Source: Deltaproteobacteria bacterium (GTDB lineage Bacteria; Desulfobacterota; SM23-61). From it: DNA of 5,439 nt. Numbering within the stretch: position 1 is the stretch's first letter; each line of letters starts with the position of its first letter. Positions 1 through 5,439 of the stretch are shown here, one piece after another. The stretch is taken from positions 1-5,439 of the forward strand of contig JAOUFX010000266.1 of the NCBI GenBank assembly GCA_029857975.1, given 5' to 3'. The notes under the pieces are model-generated. The model was given only the letters and a program-made list of their open reading frames with translations. It was not told the DNA's origin and did not search any database. The translations under genes were made by a program, and so were the position numbers.

Positions 1-307
1 GTGGTTGAATTCCATCGTAGAGATTTAAATTTTTAAAAGAATAGCCAGGTTTGGTCTTTGATCGAGAAAATTCTTAAAAGTTTAAAAGTTAGGAAACTGA
101 CTAAGTTTTTCTTCCTGGTCATTCTTTTCCCTAAAAATTATTTCGTCTCCCCCCCTGAAATCACCTAAACACGCCAGAAAGTCTTCGGTCGGGGGTCGAG
201 GTCCTGGATAGGATCGGAAGAAGTATTTAGGACAAATTTAGTACAGTCCGAAAAAAAAGGGGTTACAGAATATCTTAACCCCTTAAAATTGCGAGCTTTC
301 TACAAAT
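1..307. other. Gene-free left edge
   Basis: I see no supportable gene here. All three rightward frames hit a stop within the first 36 bases. The only leftward ATG near the edge (13-15) leaves five codons and has no ribosome binding site. The stretch is AT-rich apart from a C7 run at 149-155 and a GC-rich patch around 170-220. Its one clear functional signal is the leftward terminator at 251-284. It may contain the promoter or leader of something lying outside the window. Confidence 0.6.
251..284 (-). terminator. Rho-independent terminator of the leftward gene group
   Basis: Read on the minus strand, AAGGGGTTA (284-276) and TAACCCCTT (265-257) form a perfect 9-bp stem around a 10-nt loop. A run of T follows (the A-run at 251-258 on the plus strand). 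It lies about 23 nt past the stop codon of the VOC gene, where a transcript end is expected. The plus-strand direction lacks a clean T-run after the stem, so termination should act mainly leftward. Confidence 0.85.
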
Positions 308-700
308 TTAGCTTCGCTCCACGAATTCCACGATGTTCCCATCCGGATCCTTAACCATGGCAATGCGCACTCCGGGGCGAACTTCTTTTTCCGGTATGGC
401 AAACTCAATCCCTTTGCCTTTGAGTTCCGCGCAGAGTTCCGCAAGATTTTTAATGACGAAAGTTACGTAGCGGAATCCTAATTGAGATTCCAGCCCGATG
501 AGGCCTTTCGGGGGTACACTCTTGGGCTCGATCAATTTAAAATCGCTGGTGCCGAAGCGCAGGCGGTGCATGGTTCCAAACCATACGGGGGTGATCCCCA
601 CAAATTCCAGCCCTAATATATTCTGGTAGAAATTAAGGCTGGCCTTGATATCACTTACAACAATTCCCAAATCCAAAGAATCCTTAGCCGGCTTCATCAT
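308..700 (-). CDS. VOC-fold protein (glyoxalase/bleomycin resistance/dioxygenase superfamily)
   Basis: This 130-residue protein has the length and pattern of one vicinal-oxygen-chelate module made of two beta-alpha-beta-beta-beta repeats. The first repeat starts at LDLGIVVSDIKASLNFYQNILGL (about 9-31) and the second at FRYVTFVIKNLAELCAELKGKG (about 76-97). It ends with the family hallmark DPDGNIVEFVE (118-128). In metal-dependent members four ligands sit at the repeat starts and ends. Here the acidic ones are present (E58 in LIEP, E125 in VEFVE), but the usual His/Gln sites read D10 and R77/Y78, so glyoxalase I chemistry cannot be assumed. The substrate is unknown. The ATG at 700 is preferred because AGGAG at 714-710 precedes it by 9 nt; an immediate second ATG is a less likely start. 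It is the last gene before the terminator at 251-284. The family call is firm and the function is open. Confidence 0.9.
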   Translation of the reverse strand: MMKPAKDSLDLGIVVSDIKASLNFYQNILGLEFVGITPVWFGTMHRLRFGTSDFKLIEPKSVPPKGLIGLESQLGFRYVTFVIKNLAELCAELKGKGIEFAIPEKEVRPGVRIAMVKDPDGNIVEFVERS

Positions 701-724
701 TTGTTTAGACTCCTTTCGGTCTCT

Positions 725-731
725 CCTCCTT
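725..731 (-). promoter_or_regulatory. Extra Shine-Dalgarno-like AAGGAGG upstream of the VOC gene
   Basis: A full AAGGAGG lies 24 nt before the VOC start, in addition to the nearer AGGAG at 710-714. No start codon follows the upstream motif at normal spacing. It may be a ribosome standby site, a relic, or chance in a purine-rich leader. I infer no specific control. Confidence 0.3.
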
Positions 732-797
732 CTAAAAAAGAAGTCGGATATTTTAAATCTAACTTACAGGAAAAACCTCCCTCCTTCAACAGGAATA

Positions 798-1571
798 TTA
801 AAAACGGATTTTCAAGGCCTCAAAAGGGCCGTCGAGTTTGAATTTTATGGTGTTATCATCATATTCCGCCTTGCTCTCAAAATAACGGTAGCCTGCCGAG
901 ATTCCCACGAATTTTATGGGGTTGATATTCAGGCTGGCCTCGGCGTCGATGACATGCCCATATCGCCCCAAGGGAAGGCCAGAAACTCTGGCAGTCAAAT
1001 TTACCCATCTAACCGGGTAGATGCGACCGATAAGGCCAACCATGGGAATGGGGACGGCGGCATCTTCTTTCTCGTCAAGGGCCAATGTTGGGGCCTTCAA
1101 CTCCATCCTTACATCGGCCAACAGGATATCGAACGTCCCTCCCAGGAACCCCAAATTCCCCGCCAGAAAATCATATTCATACCCCGCCTTGAAAAGATTG
1201 AGGTCCAGTTTAGATTGCACTCTCGTCCCGGCGGTAAAGGTTTTCCCGGAAAACTCTATGGTCTGGGTGATGACTTTATCTCCATCCCATTTAAGAGGGA
1301 TGACCGAGAAATTGAACTTGTGTTTTCTGGCGAATTTTATCTGTAGCCGCGCTTCCCCAAAATCTTTTCGTTCGTCAAAGCCCAAATCATTAACCGGTTT
1401 AAATTCTGTCCCGACCCCGTCTTCCACGATTTTAACCGCAGAATCCAACTTAGGCTTCCAGTAGCGCCCTTCAATCTCGATGTTATAATTCTCCCCCACC
1501 TGGGCCCAAGACAAAAACGGCCAGAGAATCACTGCGGACAGGATTCCCAAAAAAGAGCAAATTCTTTTCAT
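798..1571 (-). CDS. Predicted outer-membrane beta-barrel protein
   Basis: The 257-residue product begins with a classical Sec signal peptide: MKR, a hydrophobic core to about residue 20, and SWA before Q24 as the likely signal peptidase I site. The mature part has no long hydrophobic helix. It alternates polar and apolar residues in short strands rich in Tyr, Phe and Gly, such as YNIEIEGRYW (29-38), LFKAGYEYDFL and FVGISAGYRYFESKAEY. It ends in Phe (ALKIRF), which is the usual C-terminal signal for insertion by the BAM machinery. These features fit a small outer-membrane barrel of roughly 8-12 strands. The cargo or role is unknown, and I do not recognise a named family. The start is supported by AAGGAGG at 1582-1576, 4 nt before ATG. 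The VanZ-like gene ends 32 nt upstream, so the two are probably co-transcribed. Confidence 0.75.
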   Translation of the reverse strand: MKRICSFLGILSAVILWPFLSWAQVGENYNIEIEGRYWKPKLDSAVKIVEDGVGTEFKPVNDLGFDERKDFGEARLQIKFARKHKFNFSVIPLKWDGDKVITQTIEFSGKTFTAGTRVQSKLDLNLFKAGYEYDFLAGNLGFLGGTFDILLADVRMELKAPTLALDEKEDAAVPIPMVGLIGRIYPVRWVNLTARVSGLPLGRYGHVIDAEASLNINPIKFVGISAGYRYFESKAEYDDNTIKFKLDGPFEALKIRF

Positions 1572-1575
1572 GCTT

Positions 1576-1582
1576 CCTCCTT
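1576..1582 (-). promoter_or_regulatory. Ribosome binding site of the beta-barrel gene
   Basis: On the minus strand AAGGAGG lies 4 nt before the ATG at 1571. This is a complete anti-16S match and fixes the start so that the signal peptide begins MKR. It is the strongest site among the leftward genes. Confidence 0.8.
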
Positions 1583-1603
1583 GCGAAAGAATTTTTCTTC
1601 ACC

Positions 1604-2008
1604 TTAAGAAGGATGGTCAATTTTAACTTTGTTCGTCCTTTTAGAGAATCCCCTCTCGAAAAAGGGGGAGACCTGATGGAAAAGAATTATGGCTAAGAAG
1701 ATACCCCCCACATCGAGGAAGACGTCCGTGGCCGAAGCCTCCCGGCTGGGGATGAAGGATTGATAAAACTCGTCGCCGCTGGCCACAGCGATGGCCACGA
1801 GAGCAGCAAAAATATACCGCAATTTTGAGTGGTTTGTCGGCCTGGCCTGGAAAGCTAAGGCCAGAAGGATGGTCAAAATACCATACAAAGGAATATGCAG
1901 CAGGCTCATGGGATTGAAGATGCTGATCTGGCTTATCAGGGCCGAATCGGCCAAGGAAAATATTCCCAAGATGTAGGCGGCAGATAATACGGCAAAAAAA
2001 TAATTCAT
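1604..2008 (-). CDS. VanZ-like family membrane protein
   Basis: This is a 134-residue integral membrane protein with about four hydrophobic segments (roughly 2-20, 36-54, 64-77 and 96-111). The family signature is clear. H38 and Y42 lie in segment two (LLHIPLYGIL). Then comes GDEFYQSFIPSREASATDVFLDVGG (78-102), matching the VanZ pattern DE..Q.F.P.R.....D...N..G. VanZ itself gives low-level teicoplanin resistance in enterococci, but most small VanZ-like proteins have no proven role, so resistance should not be inferred. The ATG at 2008 is the only usable upstream start, because an in-frame TAA lies close before it. Its ribosome binding site is poor: GAGGGG is about 18 nt away. It is the first gene of the leftward group, and I could not find a convincing promoter for it in the repeat-filled region to its right. 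Confidence 0.85.
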   Translation of the reverse strand: MNYFFAVLSAAYILGIFSLADSALISQISIFNPMSLLHIPLYGILTILLALAFQARPTNHSKLRYIFAALVAIAVASGDEFYQSFIPSREASATDVFLDVGGIFLAIILFHQVSPFFERGFSKRTNKVKIDHPS

Positions 2009-2050
2009 CGTCTTCGCTTTTGAGTTCCCCTCTTTAATTTAAATTTAATA

Positions 2051-2176
2051 GGACGCAGATTTACGCAGATAACCGCAGAAACAAAAAAGACGCTATGCGC
2101 ATAGCGCTATGCACTAAGGGACTTTCTGTGTTTACCCTGTGAGATAGTAAACATCTAACAGGGTGAATCCGTGTCC
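2051..2176. repeat. Inverted-repeat element with central alternating palindrome
   Basis: The left end begins GGACGCAGATTTACGCAGAT. The right end (2157-2176), read on the other strand, begins GGACACGGATTCACCCTGTT and matches it at 14 of 20 positions. The left end contains three units of about 10 bp built on CGCAGA. Inside are two overlapping perfect palindromes, 16 bp at 2091-2106 and 14 bp at 2099-2112. There is also a 7-bp stem ACCCTGT/ACAGGGT (2134-2140 and 2158-2164). From memory, GCAGATTAACGCAGAT-type strings are common dispersed intergenic repeats in environmental bacteria. Mobility is not shown, and I found no target duplication. Confidence 0.5.
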
Positions 2177-2341
2177 AAAAAGGAATTTCCTATACAATCA
2201 AGTTAAGATCCACCTTAGATAGATTAAAATGTTTTCACGGTTTTTCCCGTTTGTCAAATCCAAAACGATTTTTGATAAAACCAAAAAAGGCTCTGCCCCA
2301 CAGAGGACACAGCGCGGCAATGCCGCAACCCAAAATTTATT

Positions 2342-2360
2342 GGATGCGGATTAACGCAGA
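2342..2360. repeat. Isolated unit of the GCAGA-type repeat
   Basis: GGATGCGGATTAACGCAGA resembles the left end of the 2051-2176 element (GGACGCAGATTTACGCAGAT) with the same spacing of its GC-rich blocks. It is in the same orientation. It is probably a solitary or degraded copy of the same repeat family. Confidence 0.45.
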
Positions 2361-2375
2361 AAAAATTAAAATATG

Positions 2376-2523
2376 CTTAATAATGGACTCGTAAAAAGTA
2401 TGAAAATACTCTTTTTGGTCATTCCCGTGCAAAAGGAACCTGCCCCGTGCTTGATACGGGGGACGGTATCTTGACTCCCGCTTCCGCGGTAGAGTCGACT
2501 TTTTGCGAAAACATCCTTAATAA
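2376..2523. repeat. MITE/REP-like hairpin element with flanking direct repeat
   Basis: The ends ATGGACTCGTAAAAAGT (2383-2399) and the complement of 2498-2514 match at 13 of 17 positions. The 8-mer CTTAATAA occurs just outside both ends (2376-2383 and 2516-2523), as expected for a target-site duplication. Three hairpins lie inside. The first is AGTAT/ATACT with a GAAA tetraloop (2397-2410), flanked by A and T runs. The second is CCCCGT/ACGGGG (2443-2461). The third is GACTC-CCGC-TTCC-GCGG-TA-GAGTC (2473-2496). No coding capacity is visible, so any movement would need a transposase elsewhere. Similar strings (GGTCATTCCCG..., ...CCCGCTTCGCGG...) are familiar to me as dispersed repeats. The mobile origin is inferred. 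Confidence 0.5.
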
Positions 2524-2669
2524 AATTTGCAGAGTTCGTAAGTTAGTTGTAAAAAAAAGGTTGAGCTTAATTTTTTCAAATCCTTCTTTTAGCCCCTTGT
2601 TAGCCTTGTGAAATTGTTTCTTTAGGCTACGCCAGGCATCCGGGTAGCAGGTCTTGTTTTCAAATTTCC

Positions 2670-2698
2670 TTTACAAACAATTGGCTTACCCATATACT
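2670..2698 (+). promoter_or_regulatory. Sigma70-type promoter of the OmpA-family gene
   Basis: The -35 box TTTACA (2670-2675) and -10 box TATACT (2693-2698) each match the consensus at five of six positions. They are separated by the ideal 17 bp. Transcription would begin near 2705, giving a leader of about 39 nt before the GTG at 2744 with its ribosome binding site. The location between the repeat elements and the gene makes sense. It also argues that the in-frame ATG at 2654, which lies upstream of this promoter, is not the start. Confidence 0.65.
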
Positions 2699-2732
2699 TA
2701 CCCAGAAGTGAGTTTTTATCAAAGGCTAAAAA

Positions 2733-2738
2733 AGGAGG
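2733..2738 (+). promoter_or_regulatory. Ribosome binding site deciding the OmpA-family start
   Basis: AGGAGG sits 5 nt before the in-frame GTG at 2744. The ATG at 2654 has no comparable site. Starting at GTG places a textbook signal peptide exactly at the N terminus, so this site decides the start. Confidence 0.8.
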
Positions 2739-2743
2739 CCACT

Positions 2744-3589
2744 GTGTGTAAATCAGGAATATTTATTATTACCCTATTCCTGCTTTTGTTGCCTTTTTCC
2801 GTCCCAGTGTTAGCCGCTGCTGACCCGGCCGATGATCCTGGAAGCAAGGATCATCCGCTTTTTACCCGCATGCTCAATTTCTATATAGACAGCTATGAAA
2901 CAAAGCAATTTGGCGGTCACCAATTTATGGACAAGCAGGGCAAGCCCCTTCCCATAGAAGGACGTTTTTATAAAATAAGCTATTGCATCAAAAGGGGCAA
3001 GGAACCCCCCAGCGAGATTCAGATCATTCGGAACCACACCAATTCCATTCAGAAAATAGGTGGTGTTCTTCTGCTTGTGAACGATAAGAATGCCTATTGC
3101 ACCATTAAAAAAGGCGGCATGGAAACCTGGGTACAAATTCATCCGTGGAACCAGGGAGATTGTTACACCTTGACGATTGTTGAGAAGCAGGAAATGGCGC
3201 AAGATGTGATCGCTGAAGCCAAACAAATGGCGCAAGAGATTACGAACACGGGCAGGGTTGCCGTTTACGGCATCTATTTTGACACGGATAAGGCTGATTT
3301 AAAACCGGAATCAACTCCCGCCTTGGAGCAAATTGCCAAGCTCCTGAAAGAAAACGCGTCCCTCAAACTTCATGTTGTTGGCCATACGGACAGCACCGGC
3401 AATTTTAGCCATAACATGAAACTCTCCCAGGCCAGAGCCCAGTCGGTCGTCAAAGAACTGACCGGCAAGTATGGGATTGCCGCTGAGCGCCTGACCGGGC
3501 ACGGGGTGGGTCCTCTGTCCCCCATTGAAAGCAATCGCCCGAAAGAAGGCAGGGCCAAAAACCGCCGCGTCGAACTTGTCGAGCAGTAA
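2744..3589 (+). CDS. Exported OmpA-family peptidoglycan-binding protein
   Basis: Starting at GTG 2744 the protein has 281 residues. A Sec signal peptide covers residues 1 to about 24-26 (hydrophobic FIITLFLLLLPF, then VLA/AAD). A globular N-terminal region, about 27-145, begins DHPLFTRMLNFYIDSYE and resembles the DUF4892-like N-terminal region of many OmpA-family proteins; it has three cysteines (81, 119, 140). A short Glu/Lys/Gln-rich helix (about 147-165) links to the OmpA C-terminal domain (170-281). That domain has the hallmarks YFDTDKADLKPES, VVGHTDSTG, LSQARAQSVV and GRAKNRRVEL. D216 and R231 correspond, by motif and 15-residue spacing, to the Asp/Arg pair that holds diaminopimelate in OmpA. 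It should therefore act in the periplasm, tethered to peptidoglycan; the N-terminal partner is unknown. There is no N-terminal barrel, so it is not classical OmpA. An exported protein gene follows 124 nt downstream. Confidence 0.9.
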   Translation: MCKSGIFIITLFLLLLPFSVPVLAAADPADDPGSKDHPLFTRMLNFYIDSYETKQFGGHQFMDKQGKPLPIEGRFYKISYCIKRGKEPPSEIQIIRNHTNSIQKIGGVLLLVNDKNAYCTIKKGGMETWVQIHPWNQGDCYTLTIVEKQEMAQDVIAEAKQMAQEITNTGRVAVYGIYFDTDKADLKPESTPALEQIAKLLKENASLKLHVVGHTDSTGNFSHNMKLSQARAQSVVKELTGKYGIAAERLTGHGVGPLSPIESNRPKEGRAKNRRVELVEQ

Positions 3590-3713
3590 TGTTTATAAGG
3601 CTGGATTGGGCAGTCAGAGAGGCTTTTGGCCCCTCCCGGCTCAAGGCAATATTCTTGGGAGCGGACGGGGGGGACTGGGTATGGGAAATGTTTTCTCGTG
3701 GAGGAAGGAAAGA
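3590..3713. other. Short spacer between the OmpA-family gene and the exported protein gene
   Basis: These 124 nt show no intrinsic terminator, since no GC stem is followed by a T-run, so read-through from the OmpA-family gene is possible. A G7 run lies at 3667-3673. An ATG overlapping the OmpA stop (TAATG) opens a 136-codon frame. That frame mostly runs inside the next gene out of phase and has no ribosome binding site of its own, so I do not call it. Confidence 0.5.
3700..3709 (+). promoter_or_regulatory. Ribosome binding site of the exported protein gene
   Basis: GGAGG (3700-3704) lies 9 nt before the ATG at 3714, and AAGGA (3705-3709) lies 4 nt before it. The in-frame alternative ATG at 3681 has only a G-run ahead of it and would add 11 residues before the signal peptide, so 3714 is preferred. 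Confidence 0.6.
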
Positions 3714-5439
3714 ATGGGCATCCGTGGATTTACCGGCCTTTTTTCAATCCTGGCGTTTTCGTTTCTCCTCGCACCTACGATCGCCACCCTCGCGGCCGGC
3801 ACGGACTTCGAAAAGCTGCATAGGGACCTGCGCTGGAAGGTGGAGCGGGAAGCCTATGAACCGCCCGGTAAAGGAGCTCTCGAGCTTCATAAAGATTGGA
3901 TGCGGCGGAAGGCGGCCGACCGGGACAGGGCAAGGATGCTCGCCGCCCAGGCCCAAAACGAAGGCAATCCCTACTGGGCGGAGCAGTTTCTTGAAATAGC
4001 GGAATTAGCGCAAGGGTTCGCCAACTACAACGTAAGGTGTGCCGTAGGGTATTATGTGTATACGACGGATAGCTGGCGTGATGCTGTCGAAAAGTCAAAG
4101 GAACCGGGCTGGTCGCTCTACCAGTACGTCATGTCCCTTGGGCTTGACGCCGACATCGTGCGCAAAGTCGTCCAATGCAACATGCGGTTCGCCATCGGCT
4201 ACGTCGAGTCGAACCACCAAGATGTGTACTGCCTCTACCGCGGGCGCGTGAGTGGATGGGGGCGTACGCTCGATGCCGACGGTATCGTTCGCCTGCCGAC
4301 CCTGGATGCCGACGTTCTGTGCCTCTCGCGGTCGGCCTTTCACACCGACTGCGAGGGATATCCTCATGCTGATCCGGATGAGGGACTCGGGTGGGTGGAG
4401 GAGATCCGCGAGGTCTGCGAGCTTTTCAGGCTCTTCGAGAAGAGCGAGGCCACGGACCTGATGAATCAGTATCTGATGGACGCCTATTGCTGGCTCATCG
4501 ACAAGCCTGCCGGCGCATACCCCGAAACGTCCCAGTCCAGCCTCCACCGTTACCGTTCGCTCCGCTGGCATTATAAGCTTGCCGAGAAACATCAACTGGA
4601 GAAGTCGAAGCAGTTTCTAAATGGGCTTAAAGGAACCGTCTTCGGCGTTGTCGAAATCGACGAGGGCGGGGTCTTAAGGCCTGCAAACGGCGCAGTGGTG
4701 GAGATCATCGACCACGATGAGACGTTCAGCGCGAAGACCGACGCGAAGGGGCGCTACGAAATCAAGGACGCGCCGATTTCTTCCCGGTGTTCACCGGTAT
4801 TCATTTCCGCCACATATCGCGGCAAAACAGTGGAGAGCCGCTACGAAGGGATCCTCGACGAGCCGAAGCCGGATGAACGCGTGGAGAAAAACCTCGTCGT
4901 GCCCGGCGGCGAATGGCAATGGAACGGCTCGCTCAAAGTTTCGCTGAATGAACACTTCCAGTGCAGCAAAAGGGATAAGGGGGCCGAAGAAGTCACGCGG
5001 GAGTTTTTCGAACGCAACGCCATGGTCACCTTTCGGCTGAAGAAACTCGATCTCGAGGAGAGCCCTGCGGCGCGCATCGCGGACGACCTTCCCGACCTCA
5101 GGCTGTCGGGCACTGTCCAGGCCCGCGCTTACTACAACAACAATAGCAATACACCGGAGAGTCGCCGCAAGGACAGGATGGTAGGCTTGGGGCGGGAGAA
5201 CCTCCGCCCCGCCGACGTGCAGATCTCCATCAGCCGGGACATCGAGTCCATGCAGAAGAAGATCGAGGCGATCGCGAAGCGGGGATCTGCCGGCGACCTC
5301 AAGGCGCTTGAGGAAATGAATAAACTCCTTATGGGTTCACCCGAAGGGGGGACAGCCGTCGCCGTGGTCGTCACGATTCAAAAAGGGGAACCATGGAAAT
5401 TGAAGATGCACCGCCATGTCGAGGAAAAACAGGAGGGCG
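3714..5439 (+). CDS. Large exported protein with carboxypeptidase-regulatory-like domain, 3' end outside the window
   Basis: One uninterrupted frame of 575 codons runs from ATG 3714 to the window edge without a stop, so the protein is C-terminally incomplete here. Residues 1 to about 28 form a signal peptide (MGIRGFTG, a hydrophobic stretch, TLAAG). Residues 30-300 are mainly charged and predicted helical (for example EKLHRDLRWKVEREAYE and KDWMRRKAADRDRARMLAAQAQ) and match no family I recognise. Residues about 305-375 look like a carboxypeptidase-regulatory-like/Ig-like beta domain: GTVFGVV (307-313), NGAVVEIID, then TDAKGRYEI (342-350). An Asn-rich stretch (YYNNNSN, 473-479) and a charged helix (about 508-538) follow. 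Nine cysteines (109, 155, 173, 203, 213, 235, 259, 359, 417) suggest disulfides; no CXXCH haem motif is present. It is richer in G+C than the genes to its left. It is probably periplasmic or surface-located. The coding call is firm and the role is unknown. Confidence 0.88.
   Translation, partial: MGIRGFTGLFSILAFSFLLAPTIATLAAGTDFEKLHRDLRWKVEREAYEPPGKGALELHKDWMRRKAADRDRARMLAAQAQNEGNPYWAEQFLEIAELAQGFANYNVRCAVGYYVYTTDSWRDAVEKSKEPGWSLYQYVMSLGLDADIVRKVVQCNMRFAIGYVESNHQDVYCLYRGRVSGWGRTLDADGIVRLPTLDADVLCLSRSAFHTDCEGYPHADPDEGLGWVEEIREVCELFRLFEKSEATDLMNQYLMDAYCWLIDKPAGAYPETSQSSLHRYRSLRWHYKLAEKHQLEKSKQFLNGLKGTVFGVVEIDEGGVLRPANGAVVEIIDHDETFSAKTDAKGRYEIKDAPISSRCSPVFISATYRGKTVESRYEGILDEPKPDERVEKNLVVPGGEWQWNGSLKVSLNEHFQCSKRDKGAEEVTREFFERNAMVTFRLKKLDLEESPAARIADDLPDLRLSGTVQARAYYNNNSNTPESRRKDRMVGLGRENLRPADVQISISRDIESMQKKIEAIAKRGSAGDLKALEEMNKLLMGSPEGGTAVAVVVTIQKGEPWKLKMHRHVEEKQEG

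Larger units (their letters stand above)
2009..2743. other. Repeat-rich divergent intergenic region
   Basis: About 735 nt separate the leftward VanZ-like gene from the rightward OmpA-family gene, with no credible gene between. The space is filled by two inverted-repeat elements (2051-2176 and 2376-2523), a further GCGGATTAACGCAGA-type repeat unit (2342-2360) and small hairpins. The hairpins are CTCTG/CAGAG at 2291-2305 and GCGGC/GCCGC at 2314-2326. The promoter of the rightward gene lies at its right end. The stretch 2524-2669 is AT-rich and shows nothing I can name. Confidence 0.65.

Noticed and set aside
1..36. Possible tail of a rightward gene (11 codons, VVEFHRRDLNF then stop)
   Set aside because: It is too short to support, and the sequence after it gives no terminator or other confirmation.
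645..1346. 233-codon rightward frame opposite the beta-barrel gene
   Set aside because: It is antisense to a gene with signal peptide, ribosome binding site and barrel-like pattern. Its own product shows no coherent fold or signal.
2009..2120. Promoter for the leftward VanZ-like gene (TATTAA as a -10 box)
   Set aside because: No acceptable -35 box lies 16-18 bp away, and the area overlaps the repeat element, so I cannot support it.
2285..2305. Leftward terminator-like hairpin CTCTG/CAGAG followed by a T-run on the minus strand
   Set aside because: The stem is only 5 bp with two bases before the T-run, and no leftward gene lies upstream of it. It is more likely part of the repeat debris.
3667..3673. 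G7 run (and C7 at 149-155) as phase-variation tracts
   Set aside because: Both are outside coding sequence and outside any promoter spacer I can identify, and seven bases is short for slippage-driven switching.
3589..3999. 136-codon rightward frame whose ATG overlaps the OmpA stop (TAATG), suggesting translational coupling
   Set aside because: From 3714 on it overlaps the better-supported frame with signal peptide, domain match and ribosome binding site. Its protein is rich in Arg, Ser and Pro, as expected of an out-of-phase reading of GC-rich DNA.
4038..4490. Seven cysteines in the exported protein as haem or iron-sulfur sites
   Set aside because: They are spaced 10-46 residues apart with no CXXC or CXXCH. 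In an exported protein, disulfides are the simpler explanation.
4095..4595. 166-codon leftward frame opposite the exported protein gene
   Set aside because: It lies antisense within the 575-codon frame, has no recognisable domain or ribosome binding site, and such long antisense frames are common in GC-rich genes.

Overview
The window looks like chromosomal DNA of a Gram-negative, probably uncultured bacterium. Three observations support a double membrane: a beta-barrel-like protein with a signal peptide and C-terminal Phe, an exported OmpA-family peptidoglycan-binding protein, and a further exported protein. The OmpA type (an HPLFTRM-type N-terminal region plus a typical OmpA C-terminal domain) and the style of intergenic repeats remind me of Desulfobacterota (former deltaproteobacteria). 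That placement is from memory and is not proven here.

Layout. Positions 1-307 hold no gene, but 251-284 is a good intrinsic terminator for the leftward transcript. Three leftward genes follow, in transcription order: a VanZ-like membrane protein (2008-1604), a predicted outer-membrane beta-barrel protein (1571-798) and a VOC-fold protein (700-308). Their gaps are 32 and 97 nt, so they may form one unit ending at the terminator. Positions 2009-2743 are a long divergent intergenic region. It holds two short inverted-repeat elements: 2051-2176, with a central CGCTATGC-type palindrome, and 2384-2515, with three hairpins and an 8-bp flanking direct repeat. It also holds a near-consensus sigma70-type promoter at 2670-2698.

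The rightward genes are an OmpA-family protein and a large exported protein. The OmpA gene is best started at GTG 2744, because the only upstream ATG lies before the promoter. The exported protein starts at ATG 3714 and is still open at the right edge after 575 codons. It carries a signal peptide, nine cysteines and a carboxypeptidase-regulatory-like (Ig-like) beta domain, but its N-terminal 300 residues are unrecognised. It is visibly richer in G+C than the genes to its left.

Taken together this is an envelope-oriented neighbourhood. The only part that could belong to something undescribed is the open-ended exported protein, perhaps with its OmpA-like neighbour. The rest is ordinary. I see no CRISPR array, tRNA, rRNA, transposase or defence genes.
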